NCBI GenBank assembly: GCA_009823395.1 | Contig: CM020510.1 | Location: forward strand, 14,929,773 to 14,993,772 | Length of the DNA stretch: 64,000 nt | From: Thamnaconus septentrionalis | Lineage: Eukaryota; Chordata; Actinopteri; Tetraodontiformes; Monacanthidae | Direction: 5' to 3' | In this document: piece by piece, positions 47,050 to 58,525 of the stretch | Layout: every line of letters begins with the position of its first letter | How positions within the stretch are numbered: the stretch's first letter is position 1 | Position numbers and translations under genes: made by a program | The notes under the pieces: model-generated | Seen by the model: only the letters and a program-made list of their open reading frames with translations | Told to the model about the DNA's origin: nothing | Databases searched by the model: none

Positions 47050-47136
47050 GGCCCTATGACAGCTGGGAGAGGCTCCAGCAGACCCCCGCAACCCTGAGTT
47101 CAGGAAGAAGCGAGTGTTGAAAATGGATGGATGGAT
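47050..47136 (+). mobile_element. 3' tail of an L2-type LINE or SINE
   Basis: The words GCCCTATGACAGCTGGGAGAGG, CTCCAGCAGACCCCCGC and AACCCTGAGTTCAGG, followed by GAAAATGGATGGATGG, are the usual 3' end of the common teleost L2-tailed retroposons, closing in an (ATGG)n array at about 47122-47135. The copy is truncated to its last 90 bases. It is related to the element at 9812-10096. Confidence 0.7.
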
Positions 47137-47693
47137 CTTACCATCAAAGTTCAATGCCACAAGCATATTTTTTTTGTCTAGGCTGCCATTCAACATTCGT
47201 GCAAATGCATGTTTTGATGGGTTTTGTGACTCATGCAGCTTGCTTCCCCTCCCAGCTAATAGTCATGTCACGTCGGCTCAGTAAATGGAACAGGAAGATA
47301 ATGTGGGGTACTAAATTTGAGTGGAAGTCCCAAAAAAAAGACAACCAAACAAAAAATGATCTCAAGTGGGACATTAGCAACTTTTGGTCATTAAACATCT
47401 ATCTGACAGAGCATAAACCAGACTTACTTAATAAACCTCAGAAGAAGTTCTGCCTGACACTAAATTACTTTTGAAAGACAATGCGTGGAGCCAAACAACA
47501 GCTGCTTTCTTTACACGTAGACGGGACCAAGCATGCAGCCATCAGATAAAAAATATCTACGCCCTTGAGGAAAATGGGAGGGATGGAAAAAAAAGAAAAG
47601 ACAGATGGACATTTATTCAGATGACATTAGGAAGCGGTACGAGCATATGTAAGTAAATGTCAGCAAGGAGACAAGTGAAAGGGAGGAGCTATA

Positions 47694-47701
47694 CTCTAAT
47701 G
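47694..47701. repeat. Left target-site duplication (CTCTAATG)
   Basis: Eight bases identical to 48049-48056, flanking the hAT-type element. Confidence 0.85.
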
Positions 47702-48048
47702 CAGGGGTGGGCAATTATTTTTTGCACCGGGCCACATGACAAACCTGCATCGTGTCGGCGGGCCATGTAAGTATTGTTGACGCGGGGGGGGGGCGCTACG
47801 CGCTACGCTTATGTGCTGGCAAAGTTTCGTTGGGTGGTTGGGGGCTGCTGGTTGGAAATCTTGCTAACGTCCTGGAATTATTTCGTTGACCGGGGGAGCG
47901 TCGGAGGGCGGAGCACGCTATCACGCTACACTAACGTGTCGGCAAAGTTACGTTGGAGGGGGGGGATTTATGACAGGCTTCACGCGGGCCGGACAGGGAC
48001 ACGGAGCGGGCCGGATGTGGCCCGCGGGCCGTCCTTTGCCCAGATCTG
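47702..48048. mobile_element. hAT-type non-autonomous DNA transposon
   Basis: The element runs from CAGGGGTGGGCAA to TTGCCCAGATCTG, giving imperfect 13-bp terminal inverted repeats. It is flanked on both sides by CTCTAATG, a perfect 8-bp target duplication (47694-47701 and 48049-48056), as expected of hAT transposition. The interior has the GGGCCGGATGTGGCCCGCGG words common in fish hAT elements and no transposase frame. At 347 bp it is a MITE-like derivative that would need a transposase from elsewhere. It contains a diverged internal duplication. Confidence 0.85.
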
Positions 48049-48056
48049 CTCTAATG
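48049..48056. repeat. Right target-site duplication (CTCTAATG)
   Basis: Eight bases identical to 47694-47701. The perfect match suggests a fairly recent insertion. Confidence 0.85.
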
Positions 48057-48413
48057 GGAAAAATCGACGCGGTACAGAAACATAACCAGAGCAGTGACGT
48101 GCAAAATTGTACTGTCTGTCTGTACCTCTTTTTATTTTTGTTTTTATTTTATTTAATCAGTTCAGTACACTACCTCTAAAATGTTTGAGAGATGTTAAAA
48201 ACAAGGCACATAATCCTCAACATTTAAGTTATTTTATTTCAGTACATCTAAGATGTAAAAAAAATAATACAACGCGTCTTGGTTCTGTCGGGTTGCTGTT
48301 GAATGTTTTGTATTGTCATACATTCTAACAATAAATATATAAAAATAATCCTTCTGGTTTCTTTGCGGTCCAAGGAGAATACTAATATTAAAACTATTAT
48401 TGATTAAAAAAAA
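48057..48413. other. Non-coding AT-rich stretch
   Basis: T-rich DNA between two transposon remains. The two 70-codon frames are not gene-like. Confidence 0.4.
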
Positions 48414-48499
48414 ATTCATATCGTGATAATTATCGACATCAAGCAATATAAGAAAACATATCGTGATAAAAAAAAAATTGTCATATCGCCCAGGCCTAC
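48414..48499. mobile_element. Fragment of a DNA-transposon-like repeat (right end)
   Basis: The words CATATCGTGATAATTATCGA and CATATCGTGATAAAAA, then GTCATATCGCCCAGGCCTA, resemble one end of a common fish repeat whose terminus reads TAGGCCTGGGCGATATG in the other orientation. No matching opposite end is seen within 500 bp, so only a fragment is claimed. The family is recalled, not searched. Confidence 0.4.
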
Positions 48500-48900
48500 G
48501 TTTTGTGTTAGCTTTGCTTATAGTTTTACAGTGCCACTACACCTATTTGTCGAAGCCGCAAGACACAATCAGGGTCATTGCCAGAGAATGAGGCCTCTGG
48601 GCCCCTACGTAAAGTGATAATGATGTGAACAACTGTTTGATTTTTTTGGGTGGGGAATCGCACAGCCTATATGATAAGAGGCAACGTCAGTGGGAGCTGC
48701 TTTTTAATGGTCAGGTTTCAGCAGGTTGAACCCGCTGCATCCTGTTGGCTGTGAGGACCGTTGCCGTCACTCAGCCGCCTGAACGATCGAGCTTCCAAGA
48801 CCGGGCGACGATTCTGCTGTTGGGTGCCGCCTGGCGCTCTCTGGGGAAGCCCCGCGGTGGACAGAGAAGGACAAAAACCGTGTATGGAGTCCCACGAGGT
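48500..48900. other. Non-coding stretch
   Basis: Mixed sequence leading into GC-rich DNA. No gene or repeat is recognised. Confidence 0.35.
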
Positions 48901-48919
48901 TGGCTCTTAGTATACGGGC

Positions 48920-49180
48920 TCGGACCATAAAGTGGAGCGGCCGCGGCGCGGCTGACACCTATAGCGCAGCGAGGATGAGGCAGCGGGGGTGAGAGGTGCG
49001 GCGGCGGGGTGATGATGAGGAGACCCTGGTGCGAGGCACCGCTTCTCCTCTTGCCTGCCCCTCTTTTGCCACCCGCCGCAGCCAGGATTGATGAGCGCCG
49101 GCCGGCGGGGAGACGCGGGGCCAGATTACAAGCGCGCTGCTTTGTCTTGTGTGCAGCACTTCTTCAAAGTGCAGCGCGGC
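48920..49180. promoter_or_regulatory. CpG-dense patch
   Basis: It contains GCGGCCGCGGCGCGGC at about 48937-48952, GGTGCGGCGGCGGGG at 48995-49009 and CGCCGGCCGGCGGGG near 49097. It is a possible internal CpG island. Overlapping frames are compositional. Confidence 0.3.
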
Positions 49181-49255
49181 TCCCCCTTAATTGGTTGCAA
49201 TCCCTTCAAAGCTATTCTATCTGCAGGACCAGCACGTTTTCTGTATTGTGTGTAT

Positions 49256-49272
49256 TGTGTGTGTGTGTGTGC
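49256..49272. repeat. (GT)n microsatellite
   Basis: Short perfect GT array followed by GCGCG. Confidence 0.75.
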
Positions 49273-49591
49273 GCGATAGTGCGTTTGTGTGCGTGCGGCG
49301 GTGTCGGGGGTAAAACAGTAAGAGAAGGAGGAACTTTTGGAAATAAAGGAAGAGGCAGAGGAAGGAGGTTCTGAAAAACTAACAGCTTGAGGAATTGCTG
49401 AAATATCTTAATTTTTAATTTCCATATTCTCACCACTGGCTATTTACGCCACGTGTTTTCCAAAAACAGAATATTAACCGCTCAGACTTTGCACGGCTCT
49501 GCTGTTGTGTGCTTTTCTTTATTTAAACATGGCCCAGAGACACAAAACGTTGAGACAATGTGTCTTTAATAGCAGCAGGAGACACCGGGTA

Positions 49592-49614
49592 TGTTGTTGT
49601 TGTTGTTGTTGTTG
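49592..49614. repeat. (TGT)n trinucleotide repeat
   Basis: Seven to eight GTT units. Confidence 0.85.
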
Positions 49615-50964
49615 ACGGATTTTTCTGAGAAACTGCAGAGACTGAACTAGTTCTCATCAAATGAGGAGGAACAGGGAGGAAAGATTAGAGGAGAAGTTCT
49701 GGAATATATTTAAATAATTTCTCCCTTTCACTCGCTGGTTCAAGTCAAACACAGGTGCTCATTTTCATCAGATCCAAGTGGTGCATCCTGTCAGGCTGGC
49801 TCTGGGAATAGGCTGGTACCCCGCCTATGCCCCAGGGGCTGCTGGGATTGAGATTCTGATTAAGGCTTTAGGCCAGGCGAGGAGGGGATTGCAAATAATC
49901 AGCGTTGTACTTAAGAACTGTGGGAACCTGGCAGCTTTCAAGCCTTGAGGGTCCAAAACCGAACCCAGCGACCGTTTAAGAGGAACCTTGATGACTCAGC
50001 AGGCTTCATCCTGATAGCCCCGTGGCCTGGCGGAGCTCAGAGGAGCACTGGCAGAGTGGGGGGAGGGAATTAAGAGCATGTTTGAGCATTTTCGAGCATA
50101 TTCCTGTGCAGCGGGGGGATTTAATTGTGAGTCCGTGAACTTGAGTTTATGGAGAAGCCTTTGAGCTGTACATGTGAGTGTGTATCCTCCTGTGAACGCT
50201 GTGCATTTATTATTTTTAATGCGATTCCTGAATCACAGAGGAGGGCTGCTAATGAAGCTCATCGCGCGTCTCAGCTGCGCGGAGTCTGCTCCCGCTGTTT
50301 ACCGGGCTACCTCGGCCCCATTTCTCCTCTCTCTCTCCTCCCCGCTCTCCCGTTCCCTCGCTCTTGTCAAGTCGCTAAGCGGCGGAGACGCCTGCAATAA
50401 TCAGGGGACAAGCGGGACAAGAGAGGGGCAGCGCCGGAGATAAAAGGAGGCACGTCCACGTGAGGGAGGAGCCTCAAGTTTTGGGGGGAAACAAAAGGGG
50501 ATAAATAGGCAGGGACTGACGGAAGATGGGAGATTAGGAGATGAACCAAACGTCTGATGGAGTCTGTGTCTGCGTGAGGCGGACGATGGGGAGGAGGAGA
50601 ACGGGGAGGAGGAGGAGGAGGTGGTGGTGACTGAGGAAGAGGAATAAAAGCAGGGACACAGATAATCTGCTGACCCACTTTTCGGGCACCACGCTGAGAT
50701 GTTAGCTGGCGCCGCAATAAATAACGCGTGGCGGGTCGGCGGAGTCTTGCCACCGCTGCTCGTTGCGCATCCCGCCGTGGGAGAACGCCGTGGCCCCACC
50801 CCTAACCACCGCCACTTCGGCCTGTCATATCCATAATCCCTCGGAGCGAAGCGCCGGCTGATTTAGCATCATCCAAAGACGCCCCCGGGCACACAAGGGA
50901 ATGTGGGTTAGGCAAAACGCCGGCAGAGGTTCACCTCCTTGAAGCGTGCCGGTGGAGGTACAGA
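49615..50964. other. Non-coding stretch with GC-rich part
   Basis: Sequence from about 50250 is CpG-rich, with a (GGA)n-like purine run at 50594-50645. Frames on the minus strand at 50367-50799 are Ser/Pro-rich readings of that run and are not genes. Nothing else is recognised. Confidence 0.4.
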
Positions 50965-50973
50965 ATATATATG

Positions 50974-51049
<76 letters not shown>

Positions 51050-51097
51050 TATATGTATATATATATATATATAGATAGATAGATAGATAGATAGATA
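50965..51097. repeat. Compound (TA)n-(GATA)n microsatellite
   Basis: About 108 bases of nearly pure TA with a few G interruptions pass directly into about six GATA units. Long TA arrays are cruciform-prone and hypervariable. Confidence 0.95.
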
Positions 51098-51858
51098 CTG
51101 TAGAAATAATCATATTATATATATAATACATAAAACAAGAACAACAATAGGTAGATCTATATCCATCTAATGTGAGGCTGATGTGGACGGCCGCTTGCAT
51201 GACGCACAGGTGCGGCGGCGTGGACGGCGCCGGTCGGAACACAAGGGAAGGCCGAGGAGAAGCAGGGGAGACAGATGGAAGACCAGGAACACCAGCGATA
51301 CTGCGATTGAGTTGCCTTGCACGCTTTTTGTCATTCTGGGACACTGTCAATGTGCCTGAGCTAAAGGAGAAAGCCGCTAAAAGCATCCGCCATTATGCTT
51401 TCTGAGGGTTTTACAGTCGCATCCATTTAGCCACAAAGGTCTTCAGAAATTCGATGCGGAACACACGAGGACGCCGAGGCCTCACCTCACAAGCAAGCGA
51501 GGCGTCTTCAAAGGAAACTTTTCAAGCCCGCCGCCGTCCAGAATATAATATATGCCGTAAAAATAAACTTTTCAAGCGAACCTGTTGCGAGGCTGCAAAG
51601 GCGGTTGTGCATTTACCTGTATGATACCTGCATTTAGAGCAGTTTTTATACATAAAAGGGGGGGAAATAACAGTTTAAGGATGTCTGCTACCCCATCTGA
51701 AGCAGCTGGCTCTGACTTTGTTGACTATCTTGGTGAGGTTTTTTTTTTCCTTCTTAAAGGGACTTTGTGTTTGCAGCTGCTTCAGTGCTGAATTTGTCAT
51801 CAAACGCAAAGATGGGCAGAGTGTACTTCAGAGAACTGTGAAAGCAAAAACTTGAGAC
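51098..51858. other. Non-coding stretch
   Basis: AT-rich edge of the array, then mixed sequence. No gene or repeat family is recognised. Confidence 0.4.
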
Positions 51859-51860
51859 GT

Positions 51861-51910
<50 letters not shown>

Positions 51911-51916
51911 GTGTGT
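51859..51916. repeat. (GT)n microsatellite
   Basis: Nearly 60 bases of GT dinucleotide with two small interruptions. Confidence 0.95.
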
Positions 51917-52606
51917 CAATGAGTGTCCTGAGCATTACTCTTACATCACTTGCCCTTGAAAGACAGTTTGGCTGCATGACTAGTGATCAGTCTATAAACA
52001 GTTTTTGCTTGAAGAGGTCATAGACACGAGCATCTCTCTCTCTCGCTCTCTCCCTCACTCCGGTTACTTTCACGTCCACCAATACGGCCACAAAAGGCCC
52101 TAATTAATTACACAAAACACATTTATTAAGCATAAACTCAATGTGGCACCTTGAAGGACAATTTTTCAAGTTTAATAATAAAAAATGACACCGCTCTGGG
52201 GTACAAACTTTGTTGCACAAACACTTTTCAGTCCATGAATTAGTGCATTTGCATTTGCCCAATGTACACCTTTTGGAGTAGACTAAATTTGAAGGTGCAA
52301 AAAATATTATTCTATTACTGTTTTTCCAGAATTTTAGTTTCCTTCCTGGACTTTATGTCTTGCAACATTAATTATTCAGAAAACTATGACAAGCCCCAGA
52401 CTGAACCCTTGTTTACCGAGAAATTCACATTTTATCTGAAACAATTGGTTGTTGTCACTCACCTGTGAGGTGTCTCACTGTCTTTTGTGACATCACCACG
52501 GGCAGATTTCCAGAACGAGGTATTCCAGCACGCACTTTATGAAAAGCAGAAAAATACAGTTTTGATTAGACACATTATGTTAGATTTGCACAATATGGGA
52601 TCTTTC
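51917..52606. other. Non-coding stretch
   Basis: The interval 52085-52260 is repeat-free with CCTAATTAATTACAC and GCATTTGCATTTGCCC, and may be regulatory. A short CT run lies at about 52033-52054. No exon is recognised. Confidence 0.35.
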
Positions 52607-52640
52607 AAAAATTATTGTGCACATATGCACAATAATTTTT
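52607..52640. repeat. Perfect hairpin, 15-bp arms
   Basis: AAAAATTATTGTGCA is followed by the loop CATA and the exact reverse complement TGCACAATAATTTTT. Related words recur nearby: TTTGCACAATA at about 52585 and ATTGTGCACAAT at about 52721. It could be a dimeric protein-binding site or the core of a lost palindromic element. Confidence 0.85.
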
Positions 52641-55600
52641 ATTTTTATTTTTATTTCGTGGCTTATACTTTATAGCCTTTGACTAATGTGCCACATAAAC
52701 AACTTTAAAGGGCTTGTTCACTCATTGTGCACAATCCAAACAACTAACTGGCTTCCTTGCCAATGCACAGTCATCCATTCTCTCTATGTAGTAATTACTA
52801 ACCTTTACGATTACAATGACACAATACACAGAAACAAATGGGCAATTTGAGGCATCGTAATTCCGGGCAGAAGTGCTGATCAGCACGTTCTCTGTCGGGG
52901 AAGTGAACCAAGAACCGAGGTCTGGTCTTTGGAGGAAGGAGTGAGGAATATTGCTGGATTGAATCGGATGAAATGCGAACTAGGACAATGCTAGGTGGGT
53001 GTGAATCTGCGTTGCGGAGGAATAAAAAAAAAAAAGATGTTGCCACTGATGCGCACAAAGGCTCATCTTCAGAGGCAAGTGCGTCCCATGATGTGTGAAT
53101 GGGTTGATTAGGGCACGCTCCATTAAAGCTATTAATCACCATGTAATGCTGCTCACAGAAAAGCCCTGAAAGGACGGTTAAAGCAGAATCTTCACAGCTC
53201 AGGTCGGGACTCTTGTCAGCTGCTTCTCTTGCTGTGATCGTATCTAATCACATTAAACGCTCCACATCTCTGCTGTTTTTTTGGTTGTTTTTTTTTGTTT
53301 TTTTAAGGGGCGGAAGACGTAAGCAGACTTTGCAGCTTTCTGTTGCATCGCTTTGAACTGCACTCCTCCAAATCCCCTAAATGCATATGCAGAGAAAAGT
53401 AAGCCACAGTTTATTATTTGTACCCAAGTGGGGCGGATAAGAGGCAGCATGTTTTTCTCTGGCTCGGCTGCGTCCAACGCGTCGCCATCGACGTGATGGG
53501 CGGCCAGAAGAAGCACGTGTGCATCCCTTCAGAGTTGCACCTTCAGACGTGAGGAGCTATTTATGGACGCAATCCCAGTTTCCCACCACCGCCCCGTACG
53601 CCCCCTGCCTTGACTATTCACTGAAGCAGATGTATGGTTTTTTTCTTCTTCTTCTTGCTGTAAATGCCTTGCGATGGGTGAGCTGACAAAGTGGATACAA
53701 ATGACACGGCTGACTTTTCCGCCGGCAAAAGCACTCAAGAGGGAAGGATGCCAGGGCTACCTAAAGTCGTCGCTTGTCAGGGGAATGATGAATGATGCCA
53801 TGCCACCTGTGTACAGCGCAGGAGTTTTTGGCCGAGTTGTCTTTTGATTTATGTCCTGTGTGTTCCTTAAACGGCGCTTTGTTTCGTTCATCGGCATCAT
53901 AAAAGCTGCATAATGAGGGCAGCGTGCGTGTGGCAGCTGCTGACATGGCACAAGGTCCTCTGGGGCGTGAAGAGTGAAAGTAAGCGCGCTCATTGTTTAT
54001 TTCAAACGGCATTAATAAGAGGCAGTGCCCCTGCTGGATCAAATCAGCGAAAGGATACCTCATCCTGTGAATTGTAAAATGTGAAATGTTGACCTTTTAT
54101 TGTACCCATCAGGCCAATCAGGGTACGTCCTCCTTTAAATGTCAAAACACAGTGGTAGAATCCATCATCAAGAAGTATTAGCTGCTAGCAGGGCGAAAAC
54201 CTTTTGGATGTGCATCAAAATGCCTCGGTTTGTTGATTGCAAGCGGCCATGCGCATAATTTGAAATTTAAAGAATGTGGCCTCCCGCTGGTGATATAAGG
54301 GAATCTTATTTAAATGAGAAGGTCTTGTTTTGCTGCCGCTGTTCATTCACCATTCATCAAAGCATGGTAGCAGTGTTGCATGCGACTGTTGACATTAAAC
54401 ATGGGATGTGACTGGAGGAACAGGCCCTTTTCAGTTTAATAGTTAGTACAATGCTGGCAAATTTACAACCATAAGTACAAGACCAGTTTTTTATAGATTA
54501 CCATTTCTTATTGTCATCGTTTTGATCGTGACGTGAAGAGTGTAATACGCTAGATAGCCTTTCGGTCAGGTTGTTTTTAGTTCATTTATTTTAAGTATGG
54601 ATAAAGTGGAAACCGGTCAACGTTCAATTTAAAGTTCGATTCTTCAGCCCAATGCAGTATTAGTCAGTGTCTAACTAAATGTGTTAAGCTGTGTAAGATT
54701 TAGTAGCATGTACTGTAATGGTGAAAAGGTATATTACAGTCAATGTTAATGCCAATGCCTGTTCTCTGATGTCCCACTTGATCTCACGCCTTTCATATAC
54801 CAGCTGTGGTGTCAAGGTAAAAATCAGAAATTGATGAGAAGATCCACATTTTGGGCAACTATTAACATGAGACAGCTACAAATGGCTGCTTTATACAGTG
54901 TCATACCTGTTTTCTATTTAACAAACACAACAGTTACTTGTAACATACATTTGTACAAGTATTTGGTTCTATATCAAGCAAAGGTTTTCATTTGCAAATG
55001 TAGCAGCCACTAAACATGAGAGCAGACAAACTCTGAAAAAAACAGCAACCTCAAATGTGCCGGCCACTGCATACTAATAGAAATTCCACCTTTGTGATTG
55101 TAATGATATGCGTGCCTACTAGTTTACAATCAATGAGCGTTGCCTCACCTGAGGGGTGGGGAATCAGTGGCTGCTTGTGTTGTGAGACACGCCGTCGGCG
55201 CCGGCATGGCAGCTGGTTAAAGTCACCCTGGGAAATCAGTGAGGGAGTGAGAAGTTGATGAGGCAAGTTGAAACAAAGCGGGCAGAGCAAAAAAGGTGAG
55301 AATCACCGCATATCATCGCAGACTGAGCGCTACGAATTGATGATGTGAAAGAGCATCAAGGATGGATTTCTCCTCCAACAGTGTGAGATTTTGTGGTAAT
55401 GAAAGGGAAAAGAGACGGGGTGATCAATCTAAATGCCACTAGCACAAAAAACACCAAATACAAAGGCAATACAACTCATCCCCGCTGTTGTTTTCCTCCA
55501 CAATTTTGCACTAAAACACAGCAGACTGGCCGACAGCGTCCAAATCAATACATACTAAAGACTGAAAACGAAATAAATACTAAAAACACTATCAATGGGC

Positions 55601-55997
55601 TTGAGTGCCAGTGAGAATGCTGCAGAGAGAGGGAGAGAGAGTTCTTTTGTGCTTTTTAGTAGAAGCCACACACCCAGTGCCTCAGGTACTGTTGGATCAG
55701 GTTTGGTTTTCCTTCTCGCACTAGAGGCTATTCACCCTTTCACTGACTTTAGAGGGCACTTCCACTGCATCAGTGTGTGGGGGGAGGTTTCACGGATTAA
55801 AAATAAATACATCCAGGATATCACAGATTTTCAAGCACTGTGGTCAGTATGGCACACTAGCTGATCGACTCTGAAGAAAATCTTAAATACCAGTTTAACA
55901 TGGTAGATGATTATTGTGGATACATTTTGGGATTTAAAATGTGATTTTTGGAAGTCGGCTTTACTGTCATTAACACGGACAGAACAAATGAGCGTGA
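52641..55997. other. Non-coding stretch
   Basis: T/G tracts occur near 53275-53305 and a CTT run at about 53643-53655. Regulatory-like texture is seen at 53980-54160. The word at 54768-54795 is shared with 16573-16600. Short frames lack domains. Confidence 0.4.
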
Positions 55998-56003
55998 TCT
56001 CTC

Positions 56004-56080
<77 letters not shown>
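55998..56080. repeat. (CT)n microsatellite
   Basis: About 80 bases of CT dinucleotide with two G interruptions, explaining the Leu/Ser- and Arg/Glu-repeat frames on both strands. Confidence 0.95.
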
Positions 56081-57976
56081 ATACATACTATACATTTAAA
56101 CATATACTGTATATAAACATATATATATAAACCTTTGCTTGCATCCTCTGCTAAACTGTCAACTTTCTAAATACAATGAGCTTTTATAGCTTGAAGTGAA
56201 ACACTTGAGCGCGGACCATTTATCACCTGTTCAGAATCGAAAACAGTTTAACTCACAGAGAAAAAAAAACAACAAAAACGTTAATCCAAAAATTTACCTG
56301 CGCTGAACCGCGTTAATCTGACCATTTGCTGGCTTGTTGTCTGTACTATTAGTATTTCTTTTCGCTTACAAGTTTGAAACATCGACAGTTTACCGGAGAA
56401 AGGTTTTCAGCTCTCGTGCTCTAAATGACGATACTCATTGCACTTCCGCTCCATTGGTTTCACAATAAAATTCACCTTCCTTTATAAATGTATTTATTTA
56501 TTTTATTTATGTATTATTTACGTTCAAATGAATGGTTCATTTGATTTTGACAAACAATTTTCACTTATTCACCATTGACAGTATGAATAAATAAACAGTT
56601 TAGATCACATGTTGGCAATTCTTTAAAGGATAATACTACTGTTTTTATTACAAGTATATTTTTACATCTATGTTTCCTTTTGCTATCACTTCATGCAATT
56701 ATGTTACATACAGAGATACCAGTATGGGCTGCATACTGAAAAGATATGCAGCACATCTACTGAAAACACACAAGAGGACTATTTTCATTACGACCTTCCA
56801 AACCTCTTTTTCCCCCCTTTTTTATGTATTTCTTTACCTGCAGGAATTATTTTTCAACAATGAAAGTCTGTCTCGCAGGGCTGCAGGTGAAAAGACTAGA
56901 AAATATTGTTCTTTTGTGCATTGCTTTAGAAGCCACAATCAAAAAGCAGACAAAACCACTTGGCCACTATATTCCCAAATCAGAACCAAAAAAAAACAAC
57001 TTTTGATTGAAGCAGCATCTTTGGGCTGAGACAATCCATATACTGTAAATGTTTATGCCTTCATTGCTGGAATGCCATAAACACTTTAAAAGGTTTTTCT
57101 TTTTTTACAACCCAACAAAAACACAGGCGGACTCTCACTTGTGTGAATAGTGCAAAGCTTTGTTATATCTGCAGTGCCACCACTCATTTGTAATAGCTTT
57201 GCACCTCCGGCAGGTGTGTGAGGCCAATCGTCCTTGTGGAGCTTTGCATGCAGAAAGCCACACCAACAGAAAGCTTTGTGTCCTGATAGGATGATTAGCA
57301 AATAGAGGAACAAAGAGCGCTTTCCCTCAGACAATCTGACACTTCAGCAACTAATTCAGGAAAAGGTGAGCTGCCACACCAGTGACATGATACTGGCAGA
57401 TAACTGGTCTGTCGCACAATGTGAAGGTCTTTGGTCCACAAGTGTATTCGATAAATCTAAAGTTGAATGACACCAAGGTAGAGCATAACCTCAGAGTTAT
57501 ATAACCAGATCCCACACCCGCCAAGAATAACGAAAGGTTGCTGCCATTACATGTACAGTACATACCAGCACATCTCTTAAAGAAAAACTCTTTCTGATCT
57601 CTAGCCAAAGAAAAACATGTTTCTGTTTGTGTTTTGTCCCTCGAGGGGAATGATTCAGTGTTTGGATTTTGTGTGAGTGTGTGAGCAAATGTGTCCAAAT
57701 GTTGTGATGCGATTTTGTATTATGTTCATATATCCGATTAAAAGCAGCACGTTGTTATGACATTGACATATATAAGGCTGCTGCTCAGACTGAAGGCAAA
57801 TTTTCAGTCTTATTTTACTGCTGACAAATGAGAGGTATGTTATTGGATGAAGGGCACCAGTTCAGATTGCTAATCCAATGCTCTTCATCTGTTCTTCTTA
57901 CTTTACAAAAGTGACCAGTTATTTTGTACTTCAAGGAATGTGAATGTGTGACCGTGCATGTGAGTGTATGTTTTTT
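56081..57976. other. Non-coding AT-rich stretch
   Basis: AT-rich sequence with TATTTATTTA words at about 56490-56520. Frames up to 119 codons show no domain. No repeat family is recognised. Confidence 0.4.
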
Positions 57977-57993
57977 GTGTGTGTGTGTGTGTG
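57977..57993. repeat. (GT)n microsatellite
   Basis: Short perfect GT array. Confidence 0.75.
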
Positions 57994-58286
57994 CACATGA
58001 ATATTACTGCGCACCATTTAATGTTGGAGTGGATTTTTGCTGACTGGACCGGACTGTTTATCGGCAAGTTAATTGTCCCCATCGTCCCCCTGCCTCATTC
58101 GTCCTTGCCTGACTCATATCTCCTCCAGAAATGTTTTGGAGGCGGTCATAACTTTAACAGACACTTCTACAACTCAGATGGATTTTTTTTTAAAAGGAAA
58201 AATATATGTACTGCTTTTTATGATGCTTGTCTCAGATCATTTAACAGTTTTTGTTCGGCGATCAATAAATAAAAACGTAAATGGTC

Positions 58287-58525
58287 CCCACCTATATAGC
58301 TCTTTTGCAGAGTACCAGTCACTCAAGAGCACACATTACGGATCACATTCACTCAATTCCCATCCCATTAATGCACTGACGGGTGGATGCTGCCGTCTAA
58401 CTCGCCATTCAGAAACTAGACACGCTCAGATACTGATGAATTGTCATCACAAGCAGTCGGGACTCAGAGAACTGGGAATCAAACCTGTGTGTGACCATTA
58501 AATGGTGCCACAGCTGCACCAAATC
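58287..58525. mobile_element. Relic of a common teleost dispersed repeat
   Basis: The order of words matches a repeat frequent in fish genomes. It starts with CCACCTATATAGCTCTTTTG (type TATATAGCGCTTTTC) and CAGTCACTCAAGAGC (type CACTCAAAGCGC). Then come CACATTCACTCAATTCCCAT, GGGTGGATGCTGCC and ACGCTCAGATACTGATGA. It ends with CAGAGAACTGGGAATCAAAC and GGTGCCACAGCTGCACC (type GCCGGGAATCGAACC and GAGCCACAGCCGCCC). It is well diverged. I do not recall the family name, and the match is from memory. Confidence 0.55.

Noticed and set aside
55831..56130. Leu/Ser and Arg/Glu repeat proteins on both strands
   Set aside because: They are translations of the (CT)n array at 55998-56080.
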